From Labilibaculum sp. DW002 (GTDB taxonomy: Bacteria; Bacteroidota; Bacteroidia; Bacteroidales; Marinifilaceae), in assembly GCF_029029525.1 (NCBI RefSeq), contig NZ_JAKJSC010000009.1, positions 80,289 through 144,288 on the forward strand: a stretch of 64,000 nucleotides of DNA, given 5' to 3'. A program made the position numbers and the translations under genes. How positions within the stretch are numbered: position 1 is the stretch's first letter; each line of letters begins with the position of its first letter. The notes beneath the pieces were generated by a model that had not been told where the DNA came from, searched no databases, and saw nothing but the letters and a program-made list of their open reading frames with translations. This document shows, piece after piece, positions 8,814 to 17,470 of this stretch.

Positions 8814-8978
8814 AAAATAAATATGAATAGTTATTATTTACTTGATACAAGATATCAAATAATCAAAATAAATCATAACAAAGCATTTTATTATTGTTTG
8901 AATGTCGGTTGAATTACAATATTCTGTACTTTGGGATTTAAAACAACATTTTCTAACAACATTTTACTTCCTCTGCCT

Positions 8979-10010
8979 ATGAAAATTAAATTTCCTTTCT
9001 ATCTCTCAAAATGGTTTCACTTCGAATTTTGGCCCTTCTGGATTTTCTATTTTCCCGTGTATGGCTATGGATTGTATTTAGCTATTAAAGCTCGATCCTT
9101 TTCGTATTTTACAGCTGCTAATCCAGGAATGAAGTATGGAGGTGCATTTGGAATGGATAAAATGGAAATTTTAGATTTATTAGAAGCAAAATACATTCCT
9201 AAAGGCTTCTTATCAGAAAAAGGAAGTAGTGCTCCTAGCATTGTTGAGCAAATGCAGAAAATGAACTTTTCTTTTCCCATTGTGTGTAAACCTAATGTTG
9301 GAGAAAGAGGAATTGGGGTTGAAAAAATTGATTCAGAAAAAGATTTGGAATCTTTTTTAAATTCACAAAACCAAGATATTCTGGTGCAAGAGTTTATCGA
9401 TTTTCCAATTGAACTTGGCATTTTCTATCATCGGTTTCCCATTACGTTAAAAGATGGAATTACATCTATCGTTAGAAAAGAATTTCTTAGCATTACAGGT
9501 AATGGAAAAGCTAAATTTGGTGATTTAGTGCGGGAAAACATTAGAGCTAAAGGAAGAATATCATACCTTAGAAAAAAATACAAATCCAAATGGAAACAAG
9601 TAATCCCATCGGGTATTAGCTACAAACTTGAACCCATTGGAAACCATAATCGAGGCACAAAATTCTTAGATGGAAATCACTTGATAAACGATCAATTGGT
9701 TGCCGTTTTTAGAAATATTTCAAAACCATTAAAAGGATACGACTATGGTCGTTTTGATATAAAAGTTAATAGTATTAAAGATTTATATGAAGGCGAGAAT
9801 ATCAAAATATTAGAAATTAATGGCACAAATTCAGAACCTGCACATATTTACGATCCTGATTATTCTTTATTTAATGCCTACAGAGAGGTGATTAAACACA
9901 TGAATCTGATTTATGAAATCAGTAAAGAAAATAGGAAACTAGGAGTTAAACCAGAACCATTTGGTATGTTACTGAAAGGGCTTTACCAACATCTGTTTTT
10001 AAAGAAATAA
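8979..10010 (+). CDS. ATP-grasp domain protein (D-Ala-D-Ala ligase-like fold)
   Basis: I place the start at the ATG at 8979 rather than the TTG at 8931, because a near-consensus -7 box (TACTTTGG, 8927-8934) covers the latter. The protein (343 residues) opens with an aromatic, hydrophobic stretch (residues 10-40, probably one membrane anchor), followed by an ATP-grasp core: FPIVCKPNVGERGIGV near residue 100 (ATP-binding Lys and Gly-rich loop), ILVQEFIDFPIELGIFY, and a C-terminal KILEINGTNSEPAHIYDP that carries the Mg-binding Glu/Asn. It should be an ATP-dependent carboxylate-amine ligase; the substrates cannot be read. It stands alone and has a strong terminator. Confidence 0.7.
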   Translation: MKIKFPFYLSKWFHFEFWPFWIFYFPVYGYGLYLAIKARSFSYFTAANPGMKYGGAFGMDKMEILDLLEAKYIPKGFLSEKGSSAPSIVEQMQKMNFSFPIVCKPNVGERGIGVEKIDSEKDLESFLNSQNQDILVQEFIDFPIELGIFYHRFPITLKDGITSIVRKEFLSITGNGKAKFGDLVRENIRAKGRISYLRKKYKSKWKQVIPSGISYKLEPIGNHNRGTKFLDGNHLINDQLVAVFRNISKPLKGYDYGRFDIKVNSIKDLYEGENIKILEINGTNSEPAHIYDPDYSLFNAYREVIKHMNLIYEISKENRKLGVKPEPFGMLLKGLYQHLFLKK

Positions 10011-10029
10011 TGATAGCAATTGTAGTCAC

Positions 10030-10066
10030 AAAAAAAAGAGGTTTCCCATATGGGAAACCTCTTTTT
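10030..10066. terminator. Bidirectional terminator, ATP-grasp gene / FadL gene
   Basis: Perfect 13-bp palindromic arms AGAGGTTTCCCAT / ATGGGAAACCTCT flanked by A- and T-runs between two convergent genes. Confidence 0.9.
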
Positions 10067-10083
10067 AGTTCATTGTATATTAT

Positions 10084-11391
10084 CTAGAAAGTAAATGCAA
10101 TCTCTACTTCGATTTGATTCATTTCTAACTCAATTGTTTGATTAGGAACCATATTTCCTTGCATAGCTTGAGCAGCATCAAAATCCATTGGGTTATAACC
10201 TTTTACACTTGCAGGCATAGCATATACCAATGCAAGGTGAAGCGCTTTTCCAGAATCTCCAATTGCTTTAGAGCAACCAATTGTGATATGATCTTCGATG
10301 ATACCAGGAGCTAAAATATTAAATAAAACTTCTGATTTTTTAATAGGTTGATCACAATGTGAATAACCAGCTCTTAAAGTCCAAGTATCAATCCCAGCAT
10401 ACTCAGCACCAACTTTAATAACGTTGATATCTTCCCAACCAAAACCAGCACCTTTATCAGAACCTAGAGGAGTAAATGCAGGATCCATTGGAGTACGCAT
10501 TTTATTAGAAACAGACGCAACATCCTTATAATTAATACGCTTGAAATCTGCTGCAAATACCCAATTCTCATTAGCTTGATATGCTAAACCTACAGTCCAA
10601 GTTGATGGAATATTAAAATCTCCCTGCTCTGCAAAAAGACCAGCATAATCATCAAACTCACTCATATATACCATCGTTTGGTAGCTAGCACCAATACTCA
10701 GTTTTTCGCTTAATTGACCTAGGTAACCTAACTTAAATCCTACTCCAAATGCGTTATCATGACCATTATCTGTTAATTTGGTCATATCACTTGACATTCC
10801 ATTTTGTCCAAAAGCACCTAATCCTTTAGCTTCAAAATATTGGTAAGCAGCAATAGCAGTAACACCAAAGCTATGTTTCTCAGCAATTTTTCTTGAATAA
10901 GTTAAACCAACAAACATTTGCCCAAGATCTACACCAGTAGTTTCAGAACTTGTATCACCAAAAGTCATTGTAGGATAATCCGTATTCATACCACCATTAC
11001 CATACATTGCTACAGAAAAGCTACTTTTTTCATTAAGCATCCAGTTAGCACCGAAATTAGGGATAAAGAAAATTTTACTGTCACTTTCGACAGTCCCCGG
11101 TGCCAAGCCAAATGCTGGTCGTGGAGACGGATTTCCTGTTACAGTATATTCACGATTGGGGTTAAAAAAACCAACACCTACTTGGTACTGTTTTCCAAGA
11201 AATACATGACCTGCAGGATTACCGTTAATTAACGAGTTTTTGTACCAAGCAATACCTGCTCCAGCTAAACCTTTATTTTGAGCGCCATATCCCACTCCAA
11301 AATACCCATCCGTTGCCTTAACAGGTTGAGTCGAAAAAATTCCAGCTAGTACAAATAAGGCTGAAAAAATAATTTTAGTAGTCGTTTTCAT
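10084..11391 (-). CDS. OmpP1/FadL/TodX-family outer membrane transporter
   Basis: The 435-residue protein has a Sec signal peptide (first 26 residues, ending VKA), then the FadL-type N-terminal plug with GAQNKGLAGAGIAWYKN and NPAGHVFL, where FadL proteins have the conserved Asn-Pro-Ala. The rest is typical alternating beta-barrel sequence ending in an aromatic C-terminus (EIAFTF) expected for outer membrane insertion. FadL-type channels let long-chain fatty acids or other hydrophobic compounds cross the outer membrane; the ligand here is unknown. It is monocistronic on the minus strand, between the ATP-grasp gene and the sulfur operon, and is separated from the latter by its terminator. Confidence 0.9.
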   Translation of the reverse strand: MKTTTKIIFSALFVLAGIFSTQPVKATDGYFGVGYGAQNKGLAGAGIAWYKNSLINGNPAGHVFLGKQYQVGVGFFNPNREYTVTGNPSPRPAFGLAPGTVESDSKIFFIPNFGANWMLNEKSSFSVAMYGNGGMNTDYPTMTFGDTSSETTGVDLGQMFVGLTYSRKIAEKHSFGVTAIAAYQYFEAKGLGAFGQNGMSSDMTKLTDNGHDNAFGVGFKLGYLGQLSEKLSIGASYQTMVYMSEFDDYAGLFAEQGDFNIPSTWTVGLAYQANENWVFAADFKRINYKDVASVSNKMRTPMDPAFTPLGSDKGAGFGWEDINVIKVGAEYAGIDTWTLRAGYSHCDQPIKKSEVLFNILAPGIIEDHITIGCSKAIGDSGKALHLALVYAMPASVKGYNPMDFDAAQAMQGNMVPNQTIELEMNQIEVEIAFTF

Positions 11392-11735
11392 ATTCTATTT
11401 TAATTTAGGTTTTCCATTAGGATTCATGAACAAAATACAAACTCTATAATTATCCATACATGTTTTATATCATATATCTAGATATCAATCCTATCACATC
11501 TCAAACTATCTAAATATTAGGTGTTTACCAAAGTCGTTTTTATGATAGAAACACTATTTTAACCCATTGTAAATAAGACAGTTCTAAATCTAGAATTAAA
11601 TCAATAACACAACTGATATTATCCAATTACTGCATCGATAAATGTCTATTCATTTTCCTGTTTTTCAAATGATATAGAAACAAAAAAGCCTCTCCGAAAT
11701 TAATCGAAAAGGCTTTTTATATTGGAATGCAAAAT
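11392..11735 (-). other. Intergenic region between FadL gene and rhodanese-like gene
   Basis: This 344-bp A/T-rich region must hold the promoter of the FadL-type gene and the terminator of the sulfur operon (11682-11718). I found no exact TAnnTTTG element on the minus strand and no open frame worth reporting. Confidence 0.5.
11682..11718 (-). terminator. Terminator of the sulfur reductase operon
   Basis: Stem AAAAAGCCT / AGGCTTTTT with a partly paired inner part; on the minus strand it ends in a U-run 20-50 bases after the stop of the rhodanese-like gene. Confidence 0.75.
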
Positions 11736-12356
11736 TTAACATCCCCCAGCTACTTTTTTCTTCTTTTTTCTTTTCTTGATTTTTGGTTTTACTGTAGTAC
11801 TGGCTTTTGCATTCGAAATGACTGCACTACCACCACCTAATGCCATACTCGCACCTTTACGAAAATCGTACTTGGCAATCTCATCATCAGGACTCGTAGA
11901 TGCCGGGGCCGTTGGGTTCATAATTGTTTCTGCCCAATAATTTAAACCACCCTGCATCACGTAATTGTTCTCAAACCCTAACTGACGCGTAATCATCCAT
12001 GCTTCGTTAGATTTTAGATTCCCGTTAGAATAGAATATATTCATTTTTACATCTTGATCCAGATAGTCGGCCCATTCGTCTGATAAAATATCTGTTAATG
12101 GGATATTGATTGCATTTGGTAAATGGAATTTTTCATACTCATCTTGAGCACGTACATCAATCAATCGAAAAGATGGATCTTTCTGAACCAAAGCATCAGC
12201 AATTTCGTCAGTACTCATAAACTGAGCCCCCTCCTGCGCTTCTACAAGTAACTCTTCAGCAGTTAACTTATAAGCTTTTGTTGTATTTTCTGGTACTGCA
12301 GCTATTATAATTCCTAAAGGAATTAAAACTGAGGCTAATATCAATCTCATTTTCAT
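11736..12356 (-). CDS. Exported rhodanese-like protein without catalytic Cys, with C-terminal Gly-Gly-Cys tail
   Basis: The 206-residue protein has a hydrophobic export signal (residues 4-21) and a rhodanese domain at about residues 45-145, with FRLIDVRAQDEYEKFHLPNA and the closing MQGGLNYW. In the active-site loop, which in rhodaneses is Cys-x-x-Gly, this protein reads YSNGN (residues 109-113): Ser110 replaces the Cys. The only Cys in the whole protein is its last residue, 206, at the end of a Lys/Arg-rich linker (residues 192-203) that closes VAGGC. A terminal Cys on a flexible Gly-Gly arm recalls the SoxY carrier (GGCGG). It is the last gene of the sulfur reductase operon, directly after the two YeeE/YedE genes. 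I infer a periplasmic sulfur carrier or transfer protein; the family call is secure, the role is not. Confidence 0.8.
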   Translation of the reverse strand: MKMRLILASVLIPLGIIIAAVPENTTKAYKLTAEELLVEAQEGAQFMSTDEIADALVQKDPSFRLIDVRAQDEYEKFHLPNAINIPLTDILSDEWADYLDQDVKMNIFYSNGNLKSNEAWMITRQLGFENNYVMQGGLNYWAETIMNPTAPASTSPDDEIAKYDFRKGASMALGGGSAVISNAKASTTVKPKIKKRKKKKKVAGGC

Positions 12357-12434
12357 ATGATTGTTTTTTAAGTTACCTGACCTTAAATCAAGTTAATTTA
12401 AAATCTCTTTTTAGTCAAAATTTCTCTTCAAAAA

Positions 12435-13025
12435 TTAATACTCCTCCCTAGGAAATTTCTTTTCAGCCCATTCACCAACCCAAAACATACCGAATGCAAC
12501 CAGTATCAATCCAAGTGCGAACACTCCTCTTGGAATATCCAATATTTCATTCATAGTTGGAGCACCAATAAACTCAGCTTTGTAAAGCTCTTCGAACAGA
12601 GGATAACCTTCTGTAAAAATAACGATTCCCAAGAAAAGTCCGCCAATAAATGCTAGTGCATCAAGCTTACCAATTGAGATAGCACAAAAGGCTGTTCCAG
12701 GGCAAAAGCCACCCATAATAAAGCCAACACCCATAATTACACCTCCTACAATAGCAGAATGTAAGAATGTTGGATTAATATAAATTAGATCTAGATCGAC
12801 CCAGCCAAAAAGGCTGAAAAATAACATGCCTACCAGTGCTGTAATAGCCGCCGTAAAAAAGACTTTTAATACTGTTGTGTCGTAACCGTAAAACATACCA
12901 GCTAATTTTCTGCTGGATGAAAAGCCACTTGATTCTAATACGAATCCGAAACCAATACCTATTAAAAAGGCTAAGAACAGGTTCGTGTCCGGAGAAATAA
13001 ATTCATTTACTACTAATGGTCCCAT
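12435..13025 (-). CDS. YeeE/YedE thiosulfate-transporter family protein, second half
   Basis: The 196-residue membrane protein has about five helices and belongs to the YeeE/YedE (TsuA-like, PF04143) family. It contains GVGFIMGGFCPGTAFCAI near residues 97-114, the conserved Cys-containing loop that in TsuA passes thiosulfate along a chain of cysteines, and an N-terminal GFVLESSGFSSSRKLAGMF stretch. Full-length family members (about 350 residues) fuse two such halves; here the halves are separate genes, this one following the other by 26 bp. It probably moves thiosulfate, or another sulfur oxyanion or sulfane species, across the inner membrane. It sits between the reductase genes and the Cys-tailed rhodanese-like gene. 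Confidence 0.88.
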   Translation of the reverse strand: MGPLVVNEFISPDTNLFLAFLIGIGFGFVLESSGFSSSRKLAGMFYGYDTTVLKVFFTAAITALVGMLFFSLFGWVDLDLIYINPTFLHSAIVGGVIMGVGFIMGGFCPGTAFCAISIGKLDALAFIGGLFLGIVIFTEGYPLFEELYKAEFIGAPTMNEILDIPRGVFALGLILVAFGMFWVGEWAEKKFPREEY

Positions 13026-13051
13026 AATTTATTTCTTTATTACATTAATAA

Positions 13052-13576
13052 TTAAATCCAGTTTTTACGAAAAAAATATGCCAAGGCAAATGCTGTTCCG
13101 AAAATACAGGCCATTGTTATAAATCCACCAAGGGATAAAACGGCCATTCCGCTAAGTGCAGAACCTGAAGTACAACCTCGTCCTAACTGAGAACCAAATC
13201 CAAATAAAGCACCACCTAACAGAGCAAAAATCAATCTTCTTTTTGAAGAGATTTTAGGTGAATGTTCCACCTTAAACTTTAATCTTTTCGCAAAAGTTCC
13301 TGATAAAAATCCACCCACTAAAACACCAAAAACTTGAAAAACCAACCATGATTTCATCGGGTTACCAGGATGTGACTCATTATATTCTGAATAAAAAGCA
13401 GAGTTTTCAGCGTGAGATGGCATAACGGTATTTACCGTAGTAACCACTGCACTTTTAATAGCTCCACTAGCACCTAGTCCTCTACCAGAAATAAAATTGG
13501 CAGATAAAAGAACCAAACCCAGCATTATACCACCGATATATGGGTTCCAATATTTAGTTTTCTTTACTTCGTTCAT
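13052..13576 (-). CDS. YeeE/YedE thiosulfate-transporter family protein, first half
   Basis: The 174-residue protein has four to five membrane helices. Its C-terminal half carries FGFGSQLGRGCTSGSALSG near residues 126-144, the conserved Gly-Cys-Thr-Ser-Gly motif of YeeE/YedE proteins. Together with the next gene it forms a split version of the usual single-chain transporter; the two would act as a heterodimer in the inner membrane. It starts 63 bp after the NrfD-type subunit gene. A role in feeding or recycling sulfur compounds for the reductase is inferred from the operon; the alternative is supply of sulfur for biosynthesis. Confidence 0.88.
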   Translation of the reverse strand: MNEVKKTKYWNPYIGGIMLGLVLLSANFISGRGLGASGAIKSAVVTTVNTVMPSHAENSAFYSEYNESHPGNPMKSWLVFQVFGVLVGGFLSGTFAKRLKFKVEHSPKISSKRRLIFALLGGALFGFGSQLGRGCTSGSALSGMAVLSLGGFITMACIFGTAFALAYFFRKNWI

Positions 13577-13639
13577 ATGATTTATATTTTACTATCTCAA
13601 TCTGAATTGAGAAAAGATTATAAATTCTTAATTATAATT

Positions 13640-14581
13640 TTAATAAAGCCAGCGACTTGCCTGACCAGCATAGGCGATAATGAATCGTAACATTAAGCTA
13701 CCGAACAAAACCAAAACAACTGGAATAACAACTGGTATTTTAAATTTACGCAGTTCTAAAATCTCAAGTATTGCCGGAACAATCATTCCCAGAATAACAA
13801 CAAAAATCCAGAAAGGAGCTGTATAAGGGCCTCCTAAGAATAAATTAGCCGCTTCGATTTGAACTTGTGAACTTGCTAAGAATCCCATGAACATGTGGAC
13901 AATTAAGAATAACTCAACTCCAATAATCATTAGATCTAACTGAGCAAAACGTTTTCTCTCATCATGATTTTTCGATAACCAGATGGTGATAGCAGAACCT
14001 GCTGATAATCCCGAAGCTAAAAACAATGGTCCTAAGATGGACGTGTTCCAAAGTGGACGTGCATTAAAGGCTGAAAATAGAATTCCGGTATATATACCAA
14101 GTATAGCAGATGAAATTAACATGATCCAAGCCAAAACGATCTTTTGCTTTTCGAAGAAAGCCAGAACATCTTTTATGATATCAAATTTCCAATCCCACTT
14201 TGGGAATAATTCTTTAATATGCAGGGCACACCATAGCATTGATAATGGTGTCACTAACATTAAAGTCCATGCACCCCACGACATTGGCGATTCCAACTTA
14301 ATAGTTGTGTAGAGTCTCCAAAAATAAAGCTTGTGGTGCAGATCTAAAAATAGAGCAATCAATCCGAGAACTAATGCTATTGGAGCCAACATAGGTGCAA
14401 TTTTAACTGCTGTGCTGTATTCACTTTCTTTGCCTCTTAGATAATACAAAGCCGCAAAAAATAGTAATCCAGCCGCTAAACCTCCCAAAAATAAATAAGT
14501 TGGAATCTCCCAATGCCAAATATGAAGTTGGGGATCGATAAGCGGGTTATTTCTACCACTAACAATTATTTCTTCACGCAT
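13640..14581 (-). CDS. NrfD/PsrC-type membrane quinol subunit (PhsC/PsrC-like)
   Basis: The 313-residue polytopic protein has eight or nine hydrophobic helices and an N-terminus (HIWHWEIPTYLFLGGLAAGL) typical of the NrfD/PsrC family (PF03916). It should oxidise menaquinol in the membrane and pass electrons to the adjoining FeS subunit. It lies 13 bp after the FeS subunit gene and 63 bp before the YeeE/YedE pair. In combination with a Tat-exported molybdopterin subunit this makes a three-subunit Psr/Phs/Ttr-type reductase. Menaquinone would come from the men genes further along the window. Confidence 0.92.
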   Translation of the reverse strand: MREEIIVSGRNNPLIDPQLHIWHWEIPTYLFLGGLAAGLLFFAALYYLRGKESEYSTAVKIAPMLAPIALVLGLIALFLDLHHKLYFWRLYTTIKLESPMSWGAWTLMLVTPLSMLWCALHIKELFPKWDWKFDIIKDVLAFFEKQKIVLAWIMLISSAILGIYTGILFSAFNARPLWNTSILGPLFLASGLSAGSAITIWLSKNHDERKRFAQLDLMIIGVELFLIVHMFMGFLASSQVQIEAANLFLGGPYTAPFWIFVVILGMIVPAILEILELRKFKIPVVIPVVLVLFGSLMLRFIIAYAGQASRWLY

Positions 14582-14594
14582 TTTGTTAGTTTTT

Positions 14595-15128
14595 TCAGAT
14601 TAGGAAATACAATTGAGGTTTTGTACCGGCCTCTGGAATTAAGGTTTTATGCTTTCTCTTTTTCAAGATTTCTGAAACTTCAGATCTGGGATCGTCCAAA
14701 TCGCCAAAATACATACACTTTGTAGGACAAACAGCAACACAAGCTGGCTGCAATCCTTTTTTCACTCGGTGCAAACAGAAAGTACATTTATCTACATATC
14801 CTTTAGGGTGAACAAAACGTGCATCATATGGACAAGATGTAATACAAGCACTACAACCTATACACTTATTTTCTGTAACAAGTACAATACCACCTTCGCC
14901 ATAATGACTGGCTCCTGTTGGACAACAACGCACACAAGGTGAATTTTCACAGTGGTTACATCGCTCAGAACGGATTTCCATTTCAAGCTGAGGGTAGGTT
15001 CCATCCATTACCTCTACAACCCAGTCGCGGCAGTAACCAATCGGCACATCATTCTCCGTTTGGCAAGCGACTACACAGTCGCTGCAGCCTACACACTTTT
15101 TGGTATCGATAGCCATTGCATATCTCAT
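14595..15128 (-). CDS. 4Fe-4S ferredoxin-type electron transfer subunit (PhsB/PsrB-like)
   Basis: The 177-residue protein has four cysteine groups of the DMSO-reductase-family beta subunit: CVGCSDCVVACQTEN near residue 12, CNHCENSPCVRCCPTGA near residue 57, CIGCSACITSCPYDA near residue 90, and CTFCLHRVKKGLQPACVAVC near residue 117. These would bind four [4Fe-4S] clusters and connect the NrfD-type anchor with the molybdopterin subunit on the periplasmic side. The gene lies three bases after the catalytic subunit gene, so the two are translated together. There is no own signal sequence, which fits export as a complex with the Tat-bearing partner. Confidence 0.95.
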   Translation of the reverse strand: MRYAMAIDTKKCVGCSDCVVACQTENDVPIGYCRDWVVEVMDGTYPQLEMEIRSERCNHCENSPCVRCCPTGASHYGEGGIVLVTENKCIGCSACITSCPYDARFVHPKGYVDKCTFCLHRVKKGLQPACVAVCPTKCMYFGDLDDPRSEVSEILKKRKHKTLIPEAGTKPQLYFLI

Positions 15129-15131
15129 AGT

Positions 15132-17366
15132 TTAGGCCTCCTTTTTATTATCAAATCTGAATGTTACAAAATTCCCTCTCATACCTGTTCCTCCCATAAT
15201 TGGGTCGATCATTACATTAGAGATAAGTTGAGTATCACTAATACCCTTACCGAAACAACGTTTCATTCTCTTATCAGCATGTCCAAAACCATGAACCATA
15301 TAAACTGAGTCGAAACGAATACGCTCGGTTACTCTTACCTTAATTGAGAAATCGGAAATAATGCCATCTTGATTTTCCAGATAAACATATTGATCATTTT
15401 TCAAATCCCACTCCTTAGCCACTTTAGGATTCACCCAAAGGGTATTTTCATCCATCAAGTCAGTTAAATTCGGATTATTAGCTGTACGACTAAAAGTATG
15501 CATGGGTGCACGTCCGTATATCAAACGGTAGAAACCTTCCTGAGGCTCAGGATGCTGAACGAATACTGGTATTGGCTCAAATCCTTCTTCAGCAAGTGCT
15601 GTAGAATAAAGCTCAATCTTACCTGTATTGGTATCGAATTCGATATCTTCATTTTTCTCAAAATACAAATCGTCATACTCACGTTTGATTCGCTTAACAC
15701 CAATTCGTTGCATCTCCTCCAATGAAGTACCAACCTGCTGAAGTTCCCAATCAATTTCATCTTCAAGATTCTCAAATGGGAAATAATCTAATAAGTCAAG
15801 TCTTTTAGCTATTTCTCTAGCCATCCAATAGGCTGGCTTCGTATTATATTTAGGGTCTACAGCTGGCATTCTAAGTGCAATGCTTGGCTCTCTGCCTTGT
15901 GATACTCTTAAAGAATCGTAACGCTCTAGATAAGTACATTCAGGTAAAACCACATCAGCATAACCAGTTATTTCCATTGGCATGGTATCAACCACAGCTA
16001 TTAAATCAAGTTCCTGAATTGCCTTAAGTGTATTAGCTTGATTGGGTAAAGTGTTAATTAAATTAGTTCCGTTAACAATCCAAGCTTTAATAGCACAACT
16101 CATTTCCGGACTAGGTATAGATGCATCACAAACACCAGATGCCAAGGCTAAATCTGCCAATTCATACTTCCCTCCCATCGCATCTCTCCAATTTTTACTT
16201 GGTTTTGGAAAGTCTGGAAGTTTAAAATGAGGTACAGAAGCTTTTTCCGGATTATAGTATCCACCTCTTCTTCCCCAACTACCTAATAAGGCATTAAGAA
16301 TAGCTACAGCTCTCAATCTTTGGGTATCATCACCGTACCAGGTTACATGTCGCCCCGGATGCACAATAACAGCAGGAGCAGCATCAGCCATAGCACGTGC
16401 TGTTTCTCTAATTTGTTGCGGCTTAAGTGTTGTTACACCATAAGCCCACTCAGGCGTATATTGCTGAACGTGTTCTTTTAATTGGTCAAAACCATAACAG
16501 TATTTCTCTACGTATTTTTTATCGTAAAGTTCTTCGTTAATGATGACGTTCATCCAAGTTAAAAGTAAAGCCATATCAGTAGATGGCTTAATTGGCAACC
16601 AAAATTTTGATTTACTTGCCACCGTCGAAAAACGGGGATCTACAGTAATAATCGTCGCACCTTTATCAATGGCATCAGACATCTCCTGAACCTGACCATT
16701 GTGCATGTTTTCACCTAAGTGAGAACCTATTAATACCAAGCATTTCGTATCCCGAATATCGGTATTCTCAGGTGAATTAATCCCTTGTCCATAAGTTGCA
16801 AGAAAAGCAACCTCACGAGGTCCTCTACACTGAGCATAAGACGGAGCTGCTATGTTATTAGAACCTAATCCCTTTAATACTTTACCAAAATATTTCCCTC
16901 CGGATCCGTGCGAAAACAGAGCTAATGATTCCGGACCATGCTCCTTTTTGACTTTCTGCAGTTTTGCAGCTATATAGTCGAAGGCTTCATCCCAGCTAGC
17001 TTCACGAAAGGTCTGCTCGCCTCTTTCCTCTGTTCTAATCAAAGGTGTTTTTAGTCTATCCTCATCATTATACATACCAACACCGCCGGTACCTCGAGGG
17101 CAAAAACGTCCATTACAATTAGGATCATCATTGTTTCCAATGATTTTCTTTATGCGACCATTCTCATCTTTATACACCCATCCTGCACACTTCCAAAAAC
17201 AGACTTCACAGTAGGTTGGTGTACGCACAAAATCGAATGGCCCTTTAAAATGAGAGGGATTTTTTTTCACAAGATTTTCGGCGAAAGCATCTAGCAGGCC
17301 TCCTCCAAATATTAATCCAGCAGCGCTTAAAGAACTAATTTTTAAAAATTGTCTTCTGCTATTCAT
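15132..17366 (-). CDS. Molybdopterin oxidoreductase, thiosulfate/polysulfide reductase catalytic subunit-like (PhsA/PsrA)
   Basis: The 744-residue protein starts with a Tat signal (SRRQFLK then a hydrophobic stretch to about residue 29), so it is exported folded with its cofactor. Cys53, Cys56, Cys60 and Cys89 form the [4Fe-4S] site of the DMSO-reductase superfamily, and Cys180 in SYAQCRGPRE sits where the family has its Mo ligand, as in Psr, Phs and formate-type subgroups with Cys. The C-terminal domain contains the usual NPKVAKEWDL pterin-binding region. Operon partners (FeS subunit, NrfD anchor, YeeE/YedE pair, rhodanese-like protein) point to a sulfur substrate such as thiosulfate, polysulfide or tetrathionate; which one cannot be decided from sequence alone. 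Arsenate-type activity is less likely given these neighbours. Confidence 0.88.
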   Translation of the reverse strand: MNSRRQFLKISSLSAAGLIFGGGLLDAFAENLVKKNPSHFKGPFDFVRTPTYCEVCFWKCAGWVYKDENGRIKKIIGNNDDPNCNGRFCPRGTGGVGMYNDEDRLKTPLIRTEERGEQTFREASWDEAFDYIAAKLQKVKKEHGPESLALFSHGSGGKYFGKVLKGLGSNNIAAPSYAQCRGPREVAFLATYGQGINSPENTDIRDTKCLVLIGSHLGENMHNGQVQEMSDAIDKGATIITVDPRFSTVASKSKFWLPIKPSTDMALLLTWMNVIINEELYDKKYVEKYCYGFDQLKEHVQQYTPEWAYGVTTLKPQQIRETARAMADAAPAVIVHPGRHVTWYGDDTQRLRAVAILNALLGSWGRRGGYYNPEKASVPHFKLPDFPKPSKNWRDAMGGKYELADLALASGVCDASIPSPEMSCAIKAWIVNGTNLINTLPNQANTLKAIQELDLIAVVDTMPMEITGYADVVLPECTYLERYDSLRVSQGREPSIALRMPAVDPKYNTKPAYWMAREIAKRLDLLDYFPFENLEDEIDWELQQVGTSLEEMQRIGVKRIKREYDDLYFEKNEDIEFDTNTGKIELYSTALAEEGFEPIPVFVQHPEPQEGFYRLIYGRAPMHTFSRTANNPNLTDLMDENTLWVNPKVAKEWDLKNDQYVYLENQDGIISDFSIKVRVTERIRFDSVYMVHGFGHADKRMKRCFGKGISDTQLISNVMIDPIMGGTGMRGNFVTFRFDNKKEA

Positions 17367-17405
17367 GTTGTGAAAACTTTAAACTTGTACACAACAACAT
17401 ATCTA

Positions 17406-17413
17406 CAAACTTA
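17406..17413 (-). promoter_or_regulatory. -7 promoter element of the sulfur reductase operon
   Basis: On the minus strand it reads TAAGTTTG, an exact match to TAnnTTTG, 40 bases before the start of the catalytic subunit gene. A matching -33 box at 19-bp spacing was not found. Confidence 0.45.
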
Positions 17414-17456
17414 GATTTATGGATGTAAACATATATAAAAAGATGAATTGAAAAAC

Positions 17457-17470
17457 ATGCTCTAGAGCAT
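17457..17470. promoter_or_regulatory. Perfect 14-bp palindrome upstream of the reductase promoter
   Basis: ATGCTCTAGAGCAT is centred about 55 bp upstream of the -7 element, a position used by activators. It does not match the FNR/CRP consensus. Treated as an operator candidate only. Confidence 0.35.

Noticed and set aside
10918..11232. 104-codon frame opposite the FadL-type gene
   Set aside because: Shadow frame without a domain or start context; the barrel gene on the other strand is certain.
17457..17470. FNR/CRP binding site upstream of the reductase operon
   Set aside because: The palindrome does not contain the TTGAT-N4-ATCAA or TGTGA-type half sites.
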